From Plantactinospora sp. BC1 (lineage in GTDB: Bacteria; Actinomycetota; Actinomycetes; Mycobacteriales; Micromonosporaceae): a DNA stretch of 64,000 bases. The translations under genes and the position numbers were made by a program. Positions 14,950 through 30,837 of this stretch are shown here, piece by piece (the stretch's first letter is position 1; every line of letters begins with the position of its first letter). The DNA lies in contig NZ_CP028158.1 in NCBI RefSeq assembly GCF_003030345.1, positions 5,642,001 through 5,706,000 on the forward strand. The letters are read 5' to 3'. The notes beneath the pieces were generated by a model. That model had not been told where the DNA came from and made no database searches. It saw only the letters and a list, made by a program, of their open reading frames with translations.

Positions 14950-15915
14950 ATGGCCACCCCCGGCGCCCAGCAGATCCCCGCCTTCCTGTCGACGCTTCCG
15001 GAAAAGCGGTCGCTCTACGCGGTCGACACGTACTTCCGGGAGAGCTTCGAAGACCTGCTCGCCGTCGGTGGTGGCCGCATCGAGGAGTTCTGCCACGACC
15101 ACGCACTCCTGCTGCTGAAACCGGACGCCGTGGTCAGCCGCCGGCTCGGCCCGGTGCTGCGCTGGGTGCTGGCGTACGGTTTCAGCATCGTCTGGGCCGC
15201 GACGGTGACGATCGACCGGCACGGCGTACGGGCGCTGTGGCAGTACGGCCTGAACGCCGCCAGCCGGGACCGGCGAGACGCCGCCGACCTCTACGTCACG
15301 GCCTGCGAGTGCCTGCTCCTGCTGCTCGCCCTGCCCGGCCGTCCCGAACCGGCCTCGCTGGTGCTCAGCACCGCCAAGGGGCCGGCCGACCCGGTCCGGT
15401 GCCGTCCCGGGCAGCTCCGCTACGACGTCGGCAGCTTCAACTACCAGCTCAACCTGGTGCACGCCGCCGACGAGCCGGCCGACCTGCTCCGGGAACTCGC
15501 CGTGCTCTGCAACCACGAGACCCGGGCCGGCCTCTACCGGCGCACGCTGTGTGGATCGGCGGGGCCCGCCCCGGACGGTCGGTCCGAGGCGTTCGCCCTG
15601 GCCGACCGGCTGGAGGCGGCCACCCCGCAGGTCGACCTGGAACTGGACCGGACCCTCGGCGAGCTGGCCGACGTCGCCGAGGCCCGCCGACGCGGCGGCT
15701 CCGGCACGTCGGCCGGCGAACTCGTGTCGCTGATAGAGCGGATCCGGGCCCGCTGCTCCCGGGACTGGCGGGCGGTGGTGCGGCTGGCCGAGTCGAGCGG
15801 GGTACCGGTCAGCCGGTGGCAGCGGATCGTGCTCGCCACCCACCTGCTCGACCCGTACGTGCCCGGCGCCACCAGCCTGCTCCCGGACAGCTCCACCACC
15901 GCCGCCGACCCGTAG
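14950..15915 (+). CDS. Protein with nucleoside-diphosphate-kinase-like domain
   Basis: In this 321-residue protein, about residues 50-185 align by eye with NDK: ALLLLKPDAV (57-59 KPD), GQLRYDVG and NLVHAADEPADLLRELAVL, where H171 takes the position of the phosphorylated histidine in NVVHGSD. A C-terminal helical domain of about 130 residues (VDLELDRTLGELADVAEA, DWRAVVRLAESSGV) is not found in NDK. NDKs move a phosphate between nucleoside di- and triphosphates. The divergence and fusion suggest a specialised nucleotide-binding or transfer role. It is co-transcribed with the eIF-2B-like gene. Confidence 0.72.
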   Translation: MATPGAQQIPAFLSTLPEKRSLYAVDTYFRESFEDLLAVGGGRIEEFCHDHALLLLKPDAVVSRRLGPVLRWVLAYGFSIVWAATVTIDRHGVRALWQYGLNAASRDRRDAADLYVTACECLLLLLALPGRPEPASLVLSTAKGPADPVRCRPGQLRYDVGSFNYQLNLVHAADEPADLLRELAVLCNHETRAGLYRRTLCGSAGPAPDGRSEAFALADRLEAATPQVDLELDRTLGELADVAEARRRGGSGTSAGELVSLIERIRARCSRDWRAVVRLAESSGVPVSRWQRIVLATHLLDPYVPGATSLLPDSSTTAADP

Positions 15916-15988
15916 GGCAGCCCAGCGGCACCCTGACCCCCGGCTCGGCCGGGCCGTCAGAGCAGACCGACCCGGCTGGGCGGGGCCG

Positions 15989-16771
15989 TCAGAGCACCCG
16001 GGTCACCCGTTCGGCCTGGCTGCGCCGCTGCACCGTCGCCGGGTCGAGGTTGGCGCAGAGCACCACGGTGGCCCCGGCGGCCAGCGGTGCCAGCAGCCAC
16101 TTCACCGGGTGCTCGTGCTCGGCCGCGTCGACCAGTACCCGGTCGCCGGGGCGCAGCCCGAAGACCTCGTCGGCCATTCCCCGGGCCAGCCGGCCCCACT
16201 CGGCGTAGCTGGTGCCGTCCACAGTGGCCGCGTCGTCGGGGTGCAGCGGCACGTACGGCCGCAGGTCGGGGTCGTGTCGGCGTACCTCGGTGAGGTAGTC
16301 CCGGTAGCCGTCCGGCGGCTCGGCCAGCGGGGCGCCGTCCGGCGCGAACCCGAGCACGAACCGGTGTCTCGCCTCGGGTACGTGATCGAGCCAGTCGTCG
16401 ATCCGGGGCAGCGCGGCGTACGTGACGTCGAAGGGCTCCTCGACGCCCGGGCCGAGCCGGGGCAGCCCGGCGGTGGCGGTGCCGTGGAAGCTCACCGACA
16501 CCCCCGCCGACCAGGCGCCGAGCAGTACGGCGGCGGTCTGCCAGTGCGGCGGCAGCAGCACCGCGGCCCGGGCGCCGATGCCCAGCCCGCAGCCGTGGAC
16601 CAGCAGGTTCGCCGTCCGGGCCACCCACTCGGCCAGCGCCTCGGCGGAGAGTTCGGTGCGTTCCCCGGTCGCGTCGTCGTAATAGGTGAGCAGCGGCCGG
16701 GCCCGATCCGTCGCCAGCGCGGAGGCGAAGAGCGCCGGTACCCCGCTCACCCGGACCGAACTCTGCCGCAT
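15989..16771 (-). CDS. TIGR03089 family AMP-binding-like protein
   Basis: The 260-residue protein resembles the N-terminal part of AMP-forming acyl-CoA synthetases (RPLLTYYDDATGERTELSAEALAEWVARTANLL, IGARAAVLLPPHWQTAAVLLGAW). It lacks the ATP-binding P-loop YTSGTTG and the whole C-terminal domain. This short form is the actinobacterial TIGR03089 family, of unknown function. Catalysis of adenylation seems unlikely. AGGGGG stands seven bases before ATG 16771. It is convergent with the NDK-like gene. Confidence 0.88.
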   Translation of the reverse strand: MRQSSVRVSGVPALFASALATDRARPLLTYYDDATGERTELSAEALAEWVARTANLLVHGCGLGIGARAAVLLPPHWQTAAVLLGAWSAGVSVSFHGTATAGLPRLGPGVEEPFDVTYAALPRIDDWLDHVPEARHRFVLGFAPDGAPLAEPPDGYRDYLTEVRRHDPDLRPYVPLHPDDAATVDGTSYAEWGRLARGMADEVFGLRPGDRVLVDAAEHEHPVKWLLAPLAAGATVVLCANLDPATVQRRSQAERVTRVL

Positions 16772-16853
16772 GGAATGCCCCCTGCCCGCTGGCTGCCGGT
16801 GCTCGCGCGGGCCGTCCCGCGCGGCACCGACGATACCGGTCCCGGCGCCCCGC

Positions 16854-17765
16854 TCAGTCGATGGTGAGCACCAGCTTGCCCCGGCCGTGCCGGGTCTCCA
16901 GCTCGCGGTGCGCCTCGGCGGCGCGCTCCAGCGGCAGCGTCCGGCGGACGTGGATCCGCAGTTCGCCCCTGGTGTGCAGGTCGACGAGTCCGGCCAGCCG
17001 GTGTGCCGACCGGAGGTTGCGGGTGACCCGGATGCCGAGTTCCTCGGCCCGGCCGTGCTCGACCAGGGTGAGGATCCGCTTGCGGTCGGGCACCAGCTCC
17101 AGGCTGACCCGCAGCGCGTCGCCGCCGGCCCCGTCCAGCGCCGCGTCCACCCCGTCCGGCGCGAGCGCGCGGACCCGGTCGGCCAGGCCCGGCCCGTACG
17201 CCACCGGGGTGGCGCCGAGCGACCGGAGGTAGTCGTGGTTGTCCGGGCTGGCCGTGCCGAGCACCGTCGCGCCGGCCGCCACGGCGAGCTGTACCGCCAC
17301 CGTGCCGACCGCACCGGCGGCGGCGTGCACCAGCAGCGTCTCGCCGCGCGCGACGGCCAGCTCGTCGAGGGCGATGTGCGCGGTCTGCGCCCCGGCGGTG
17401 AAGCCGCCGGCCACCTCCCAGGGCATCTCGGTGGGCTTGGCGGTGATCTGGTCGGCCGGGATCACCAGGTATTCGGCGTAGCAGTCGAGCTGACCGAAGC
17501 CGAGCACCTCGGCACCGACGGCGACGCTGCTGACGTCCGGGCCGAGCTGGTCGACGATGCCGGCGAACTCGTTGCCGGGCACCCTCGGCAGGTCGCCGGT
17601 CACCCCCGGCGGCGCCCAGCCGGACCGGATCGCGCAGTCGTACGGCTGCACCCCGGCCGCCTTCACCCGGATCCGTACCTGGCCCGGGCCGGGCACCGGG
17701 GTGGGCAGCTCCAGCAGCCGCAGTACCTCGGGACCGCCGTACTCGGTGAAACCCGCCGCTCGCAT
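16854..17765 (-). CDS. Quinone oxidoreductase / zinc-type alcohol dehydrogenase-like protein
   Basis: The 303-residue MDR protein starts MRAAGFTEYGGPEVL and has GVQPYDCAIRSG, the nucleotide loop HAAAGAVGTVAVQLA, and a C-terminal LERAAEAHRELETRHGRGKLVL typical of NADPH:quinone reductases. The structural zinc-binding Cys cluster is absent, as expected for QOR-like enzymes. It would reduce quinones or enals with NADPH. GGGAGG lies seven bases before ATG 17765. Its promoter carries a SoxR-type box with MerR geometry, so it is probably induced by redox-active compounds. Confidence 0.92.
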   Translation of the reverse strand: MRAAGFTEYGGPEVLRLLELPTPVPGPGQVRIRVKAAGVQPYDCAIRSGWAPPGVTGDLPRVPGNEFAGIVDQLGPDVSSVAVGAEVLGFGQLDCYAEYLVIPADQITAKPTEMPWEVAGGFTAGAQTAHIALDELAVARGETLLVHAAAGAVGTVAVQLAVAAGATVLGTASPDNHDYLRSLGATPVAYGPGLADRVRALAPDGVDAALDGAGGDALRVSLELVPDRKRILTLVEHGRAEELGIRVTRNLRSAHRLAGLVDLHTRGELRIHVRRTLPLERAAEAHRELETRHGRGKLVLTID

Positions 17766-17798
17766 CGGACATCCTCCCGTCGTGGAGTTGACGGGCCG

Positions 17799-17829
17799 AG
17801 TCTGCGTCCTCAACCTCGATTGAGGTCAA
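17799..17829 (-). promoter_or_regulatory. MerR-geometry promoter with SoxR-type box
   Basis: On the minus strand, TTGACC and CAGACT are 19 bases apart, the stretched spacing used by MerR-family activators. The perfect dyad CCTCAA-N6-TTGAGG (17808-17825) has the same half-sites and spacing as the SoxR box. The start of transcription would lie about 25-30 bases before ATG 17765. No MerR or SoxR gene is present in the window. Confidence 0.72.
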
Positions 17830-17844
17830 GTCGCCGGGAACGGG

Positions 17845-17880
17845 CCGGGCCGGTCACCCCGACTGGGGTGACCGGCCCGG
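17845..17880 (-). terminator. Terminator of the aconitase gene
   Basis: A perfect 16-bp stem (CCGGGCCGGTCACCCC and its complement) with the tetraloop GACT lies just beyond the acn stop codon. It separates acn from the SoxR-type promoter of the next gene. Confidence 0.85.
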
Positions 17881-17904
17881 TCTCGCGGGGCTGGCGGCGC
17901 CGGC

Positions 17905-20694
<2,790 letters not shown>

Positions 20695-20869
20695 GTCGTA
20701 CTCCTTCACGCTGTCTTCGTCCCGGCCCATGCGGTCGGCGTGTCCGGGGGCGGGTCGGCCGGCCCCCGGCCGGCGGGCGACCGGGCGTAGTACCCCGCAG
20801 TCTTTCCTACCCAGTACCTCACCGCAGGGCTCAGGTAACCCTTACCAACGTCCCGTTCGACTCAACAAA

Positions 20870-20898
20870 ACCGTACGTCCGTCTTGCTAGAAACGCAA
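20870..20898 (-). promoter_or_regulatory. acn promoter with candidate AcnR operator
   Basis: On the minus strand, TTGCGT (20893-20898) and TACGGT (20870-20875) are 17 bases apart. The site CAAGACGGACGTACGG (20871-20886) covers the spacer and -10. It differs by one base from the site at acnR. This geometry equals the one I recall for AcnR at the C. glutamicum acn promoter. The leader to the start codon is about 170 bases. Confidence 0.65.
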
Positions 20899-20929
20899 GC
20901 CTTTCCGGATGCCGGGACACCGGGTGCGG

Positions 20930-21142
20930 CTAGGCCGGGTGCTCGGTGGGGTCCGGCCCGGCGGCCGGCCGACCGTCGTCGGACGTCGTCCCACCGAGCG
21001 CCTCGGCGTGCCGTTCCCGCAGCCGGTCGCGGATCTGCTCCGGGGTGTACGCCCGGCGGCGCCGCTCGGACCGGGCCAGCACCACCCCGGTGGCGGCCAC
21101 CCCGACGACACTCGCCACACCGATTACCTTCCACCAGCGCAT
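20930..21142 (-). CDS. Small single-pass membrane protein
   Basis: This 70-residue protein begins RWWKVIGVASVVGVAATGVVLA, one membrane helix, followed by a basic cytoplasmic stretch (RSERRRRAYTPEQIRDRLRERHAEA) and an acidic tail. By topology the N-terminus is outside or in the membrane and the helical C-terminus is inside. I know similar hypothetical proteins from Micromonosporaceae but no function. ATG 21142 is the only sensible start. It lies between acn and a divergent hydrolase gene. Confidence 0.75.
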   Translation of the reverse strand: MRWWKVIGVASVVGVAATGVVLARSERRRRAYTPEQIRDRLRERHAEALGGTTSDDGRPAAGPDPTEHPA

Positions 21143-21201
21143 CCGCCTAGGGTAGTCAGTCGGCGGGCCCCGGGACGGCCCGGCGGACCGAGGTGGGAGC
21201 G

Positions 21202-21846
21202 ATGGCCGAGGAGCGCACCGAACTCAGCCTCGACGAGGCGGTCGAGCTGACCCGTACCGGCGACGTCTGGGTCTTCCGGGGTCGCAGCGTGCCGGATCGG
21301 GCGATCCAGTTCACCACGAACAGTCCGGTGAACCATGTCGGAATGTCCGTGGTCATCGAGGACCTGCCGCCGTTAATGTGGCACGCCGAACTCGGCCGGT
21401 CGCTGCCCGATCTGTGGTCGGGCAGCCACCAGCGGGGCGTGCAACTGCACGACCTGCGCGACGCCGTCCGGGTCTGGGGAATCCGGTACGGTCAGCGCGC
21501 CTGGCTGCGGCAACTCGAACCGCCGGCCGACGACGAGATGGAGAACGGGGTGCTGCGTACCATCGCCCGCCTGGACGGAACGCCGTTCCCGTCCACCGCC
21601 CAGCTCGCCTGGCGGTGGCTGCGCGGCCGGGCCCCCGCCGTGCGCCGCCGGCCGAACGACAGCACCCTGGAGACGGCGTACTGCGCCGAGGTCGTCGCGG
21701 CGACCTACCAGGCGATGGGGCTGCTCCCGGCCGGCCGCCGACCGAACTGGTACGACCCCGGTCGGTTCTGGAGCGGCGACGACCTGGAACTCTCCTCCGG
21801 ACGACGGCTCGGCAACGAGATCTCGGTGCGGATTCCGGCGCGGTGA
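21202..21846 (+). CDS. YiiX-type permuted papain-like cysteine hydrolase
   Basis: The 214-residue protein contains GDVWVFRG, the histidine region TTNSPVNHVGMSVV and the cysteine region STLETAYCAEVVAATYQAMG. In this order (His before Cys) they mark circularly permuted NlpC/P60 (YiiX/YebB) hydrolases. These cleave amide or ester bonds in cell-wall or lipid-linked substrates. No signal peptide is visible, so it may act inside the cell. GAGGTG stands six bases before ATG 21202. The stop overlaps the next gene as GTGA, so the two products are coupled. Confidence 0.85.
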   Translation: MAEERTELSLDEAVELTRTGDVWVFRGRSVPDRAIQFTTNSPVNHVGMSVVIEDLPPLMWHAELGRSLPDLWSGSHQRGVQLHDLRDAVRVWGIRYGQRAWLRQLEPPADDEMENGVLRTIARLDGTPFPSTAQLAWRWLRGRAPAVRRRPNDSTLETAYCAEVVAATYQAMGLLPAGRRPNWYDPGRFWSGDDLELSSGRRLGNEISVRIPAR

Positions 21847-22529
21847 GCGCCCCCGAACCGACCCGGCCGAGGCTGCTCGCGGCGGCGCCGTGGATCGTCG
21901 TGCTGGCCGGCGTCCTGGTGATGACCGTGCTCTTCGCCCTCGCCGCCGGATACCTCACCGGTGACCGGCGCACCTCCGGCGCGCCCGAGCCGGCCTGGCC
22001 GTTCGCCCCCGGCTCCACCCCGGCACCGGTGGACTCCGGCACCGACCCGGCGAGTCCGAGCAGTTCCCCGTCGGCGGCGCCCCGGACCCCGACGCCGACC
22101 TCGGCGCGGCCGAACGGCGGCAAGCCGGCCGCGTCCCGGCCCGCTCCGCCGCGCACCACACCGGCACGGCCCCGGCCGACCACCTCCGCACCGAAGCCGC
22201 CCGAGCCGCTGACCGGCCGCTACCGGGTACTCGCCGACTACCGTGACTCGTTCATCGCCGAGGTGCTGGTGCGCAACGAGAGCGGCTCGGCACAGTCCTG
22301 GACCGTGGAGCTGCGGTTCCGGCACGAGGTCGACGACCTGCGGGGCTTCTGGGTCGAGGGCGCGCCCCGGCCATCGGTGGACCGCGACGACGGGCGGTGG
22401 ATCTTCCGCAGCGGTGCACCGCTGGCCGGTGGAGAATCCGATCCGCTGCGGTTCCAGTTCGAACGCTGGGGCGACGGCGAGCGGCCGATCAGCTGCACGG
22501 TGAACGGTCGGGCCTGCCAGATCCCGTAG
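21843..22529 (+). CDS. Membrane-anchored protein with C-terminal beta domain resembling CBM2
   Basis: The 228-residue protein has a short cytoplasmic N-terminus, one membrane helix (about 15-40) and a long Pro/Ser/Thr linker (45-115). The extracellular beta domain shows FIAEVLVRNESGSAQSWTVELRF and ends with a disulfide-like Cys pair (SCTVNGRACQIP). The RNESGSAQSWTVEL segment recalls type-2 cellulose-binding modules, although exposed binding tryptophans are few. GTG 21843 overlaps the previous TGA. It may be the surface partner of the papain-like hydrolase. Confidence 0.75.
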   Translation: MSAPEPTRPRLLAAAPWIVVLAGVLVMTVLFALAAGYLTGDRRTSGAPEPAWPFAPGSTPAPVDSGTDPASPSSSPSAAPRTPTPTSARPNGGKPAASRPAPPRTTPARPRPTTSAPKPPEPLTGRYRVLADYRDSFIAEVLVRNESGSAQSWTVELRFRHEVDDLRGFWVEGAPRPSVDRDDGRWIFRSGAPLAGGESDPLRFQFERWGDGERPISCTVNGRACQIP

Positions 22530-22663
22530 CCGCCCGGAGCACCGCGTCGGCGAGCCGCTTGCCGAGCATCTTGCGTCGCCGTGCCCCGAGCCTCGTCCGC
22601 CGCCGTCTCCGCACCCGGCCAGGGTAGGAGCGACGGCCGTCGGGCGCCGCCAAATATCCGGGG

Positions 22664-23557
22664 TCAGCCGCCGAGGAAGCCGCTCGTGGCGGTGCGGATC
22701 GCGGCGACGAAGGCGGCGGTCGCCGGATGGCTGGCGGCGCCGCGCCGGTATGCGATCCGGGTCCGGCGTCGGGTCTCCAGCGGCACCAGCCGGACGCCGA
22801 CCGGTGGCTGCGCGGCGGCGAGCTGGGGGATCACCGAGACGCCCTGGCCGGCGGCGACCAGGGCCAGCACGGTGGCGAAGTCGTCGGCGTGGTGCCGGGC
22901 CCGGGGCGTGAAGCCGGCGGTCCGGCAGACGTGCAGGGTGGCCGTGTGGCAGAGGGTGCCAGGGCTGGCCAGGATCCAGGCCGCGTCCCGGGTCGCCCGC
23001 AGCGGGTCGGCGGATTCCGGTTCGCCGGCGGGCACGGCGAGGAAGACCGTCTCGTCCAGCAGCGGTAGCGTCTCCAGCCCGGGATCGGGTTCCACCGGTA
23101 CGACGTCGTAGTCGTGCAGCAGACCCACGTCGAGCCGGCGCTCGCGCAGCCCGGCCGGTACCGCGACCGGGTCCAGTTCGGTCACCCGCAGCTCCAGCCC
23201 GGGGTGCTGCTGGCCGAGCGCGACCAGGGTGGCCGGGAGCAGCGTACGGACGGCGGTGGGGAAGGCGCCGATCCGCAGCGGGCCGGTCGGGCCGGTGGCG
23301 ACCGCGGCGAGCGCGGCGGTGGTCTGCTCCAGTGCGGTGAGGACGGTCTCGGCGTGCCGGACCAGCACCCGGCCGGCGGTGGTGAGGGTGACCCGCCGCC
23401 CGGTGCGTTCCAGCAGCGGCACGCCCGCCTCCCGCTCCAGCGTCGCCAGTTGCTGGGAGACCGCCGACGGGGTGTAGGTGTGCGCCTGCGCCACCGCCGC
23501 GATGGTGCCGAGGCGGGCGAGGTCGCGGAGCAGCCGGAGTCGACGTACGTCGAGCAT
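22664..23557 (-). CDS. LysR-family transcriptional regulator
   Basis: The 297-residue protein has the N-terminal LysR winged helix (MLDVRRLRLLRDLARLGTIAAVAQAHTYTPSAVSQQL) and a co-inducer domain starting near residue 90 (GPLRIGAFPTAVRTLLPATL). It is divergent from a DapA-family gene with about 70 bases between, the classic LysR arrangement. It probably controls that gene and itself. The ligand is unknown but may be the aldolase substrate. Confidence 0.92.
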   Translation of the reverse strand: MLDVRRLRLLRDLARLGTIAAVAQAHTYTPSAVSQQLATLEREAGVPLLERTGRRVTLTTAGRVLVRHAETVLTALEQTTAALAAVATGPTGPLRIGAFPTAVRTLLPATLVALGQQHPGLELRVTELDPVAVPAGLRERRLDVGLLHDYDVVPVEPDPGLETLPLLDETVFLAVPAGEPESADPLRATRDAAWILASPGTLCHTATLHVCRTAGFTPRARHHADDFATVLALVAAGQGVSVIPQLAAAQPPVGVRLVPLETRRRTRIAYRRGAASHPATAAFVAAIRTATSGFLGG

Positions 23558-23628
23558 CAGCAGAGCTTACGCAACTGTTCAGAAAGCTGTACTGGACCTT
23601 ACGGGTCTGCCTGCCGGACGCTGTGGTC

Positions 23629-24525
23629 ATGACGTTCTCCGGCGTGTACGTACCGCTGATCACCCCGTTCGACGCCACCGGCGCGGTGGCGCTCGACGCA
23701 CTCGACGCGCTGACCCACCAGGTGCTGGCGGCCGGTGCGGCCGGGGTGGTGGCGCTGGGCACCACGGGCGAGCCGGCGTCGCTGAACGTCCGGGAGCGGC
23801 AGGCCGTGGTCGACGCCGTGGCCCGGGTCTGCCGGGAGCGGAACGCCCCGCTGATCGTCGGGGCGAACGCGGTGGAGGCGGTCGAGGCGCTGCCCCGGCG
23901 GGCCGAGGTGGTGGCGGCGCTCAGCGTGGTACCGCCGTTCCTGCGCCCCGGCGAGGCCGGCGTACTCGCGCACTTCGCCTCGCTCGCCGCCGCCAGCCCG
24001 GTGCCGCTGGTCGTCTACCACGTGCCGTACCGGACGGGTCAGCACCTCGGCACGGACGCGATCCGGCGGCTGGCCGAGCTGCCCGGGGTGGCCGGGATCA
24101 AGTACTCGGTCGGTGCCATCGACGGCGGCACCGTCGAGTTGCTGGCCGAACCGCCGCCCGACTTCGCGGTGCTGGGCGGCGACGACACGCTGATCTCCGC
24201 ACTGCTGGCGCTCGGCGCGCACGGCGGCATCCTGGCCTCGGCACACCTCGGCACGGCCGCCTTCGTGGCGCTTGCCGAGGCGTGGCGGGCCGGCGACGCC
24301 GCCCGGGCCCGGTCGCTCGGGCACCGGCTCGCCGCGCTCTCCACCGCGCTCTTCGCCGAGCCGAACCCGACGGTGATCAAGGCGGTGCTGCACGCCCAGG
24401 GGCGCATCCCGACCCCCTCGGTACGGCTCCCGCTGGTCCGGCCCGGCCCGGAGGCGGTACGGGCGGCGGCACGGCTTGCGCAAGATGATGGATGGCGGAC
24501 GCTTTCATTGCAAGGTCTTGCATAG
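23629..24525 (+). CDS. Dihydrodipicolinate synthase/N-acetylneuraminate lyase family aldolase
   Basis: The 298-residue TIM-barrel protein has GVYVPLITPFD, the GTTGEPASLN motif, the Tyr of LVVYHVPYRTG, the Schiff-base lysine in AGIKYSVG and GGDDTLISALLALGAHGGILA. Pyruvate aldolases of this family either make dihydrodipicolinate or act on sugar acids. The divergent LysR gene, in place of lysine genes, favours a catabolic or specialised role. The start is ATG 23629 (GTG 23623 is possible); no ribosome site is seen. Its last 50 bases double as the operator region of the next gene. Confidence 0.88.
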   Translation: MTFSGVYVPLITPFDATGAVALDALDALTHQVLAAGAAGVVALGTTGEPASLNVRERQAVVDAVARVCRERNAPLIVGANAVEAVEALPRRAEVVAALSVVPPFLRPGEAGVLAHFASLAAASPVPLVVYHVPYRTGQHLGTDAIRRLAELPGVAGIKYSVGAIDGGTVELLAEPPPDFAVLGGDDTLISALLALGAHGGILASAHLGTAAFVALAEAWRAGDAARARSLGHRLAALSTALFAEPNPTVIKAVLHAQGRIPTPSVRLPLVRPGPEAVRAAARLAQDDGWRTLSLQGLA

Positions 24526-24528
24526 ACT
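24475..24528 (+). promoter_or_regulatory. Amylopullulanase promoter with two MalR-like operators
   Basis: CTTGCGCAAG (24475-24484) and TGCAAG-GT-CTTGCA (24509-24522) are perfect dyads with the same CTTGC half-site, centred 36 bases apart. They resemble the maltose repressor elements seen before actinomycete amylase genes. TAGACT (24523-24528) is a fair -10. A third, weaker dyad CTTT-CCGC-AAAG follows at 24527-24538. Both strong sites overlap the end of the aldolase gene. Confidence 0.6.
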
Positions 24529-24580
24529 TTCCGCAAAGGACTAGCGTGCGGGCGAATCAGCGACCACAGGAAGGCCGTCG

Positions 24581-30142
<5,562 letters not shown>

Positions 30143-30291
30143 TAAATCGGAAGTAGCGGCCGTTGTCGGTGAAGTGTCGGCAAGTGACTGTTTCGAGATT
30201 GAGGTTCCGTGCAGATTTATGCTGCGATGCGCTCCGTAGTTGCGGGAAGGCCTGATGTGGGCTGTCGAATGTCGTATAGGCAGGCGGGCCA

Positions 30292-30834
30292 TTGACTCGG
30301 TGGGTGGTTCACGAAGAACGAATAGTCGACGGCAGTCGGCGAGCGCAGCTAGCCATCGCGAACGTGGAGTTGCCGGATGGGACGCGGTTCGAGCAGTACG
30401 TGATCCGCGCACCTCGGTCCGCGATGGTCGCGGTCCTGGACGAGCAGGAGCGGCTGCTGCTGATGCGGCGGCACCGGTTCGTCTTCGATCGGTGGGTGTG
30501 GGAACTGCCCGGTGGCTACGTCGATGACGAGGAGCACCCGGCGGAGTGCGCCGTACGCGAGGTCGAAGAGGAGACCGGCTGGCGGCCGGAGGCAGTCGAG
30601 CCGTTGTTGTCCTTCCAGCCCTGGGTGGGCATGGCCGACGCGGAGAACCTGCTGTTTCTGGCCCGACGGGCCGACCTTACTGGTGCGCCTGTAGACATCA
30701 ACGAGGCCGAGCAGGTGGCGTGGATTCCGCTCGACGAGGCGCGTGACCTCGTGTCGCGGGGCGAGATTGTCGGCGCCGGCAGCATCATCGCCGTGCTCGA
30801 ACTGGTCGCCCGAAAGGCGAGGGGTGTCCTGTAA
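30292..30834 (+). CDS. NUDIX hydrolase, ADP-ribose pyrophosphatase-like
   Basis: The 180-residue protein carries the complete Nudix box, from GGYVDDEEHPAECAVREV into EEETGW. The upstream WELPGG and downstream LLSFQPWVGMADAENLLFLARRA fit ADP-ribose or GDP-mannose pyrophosphatases. It hydrolyses a nucleoside diphosphate linked to a sugar or similar group. The start is TTG 30292 or GTG 30304; neither has a good ribosome site. TATAGG at 30275-30280 would place transcription start a few bases before TTG, so a leaderless message is likely. It is the first gene of a less GC-rich patch and is convergent with an XRE regulator. Confidence 0.88.
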   Translation: MTRWVVHEERIVDGSRRAQLAIANVELPDGTRFEQYVIRAPRSAMVAVLDEQERLLLMRRHRFVFDRWVWELPGGYVDDEEHPAECAVREVEEETGWRPEAVEPLLSFQPWVGMADAENLLFLARRADLTGAPVDINEAEQVAWIPLDEARDLVSRGEIVGAGSIIAVLELVARKARGVL

Positions 30835-30837
30835 AGG

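Noticed and set aside
20883-20899. Small hairpin CTTGC...GCAAG next to the acn promoter.
   Set aside because: It overlaps the predicted -35 box and the operator, and is too short to be a terminator or switch.
30143-30291. Possible non-coding RNA in the AT-richer gap before the NUDIX gene.
   Set aside because: No stable stem, terminator or conserved motif could be found by eye. It is better explained as a leader and promoter.
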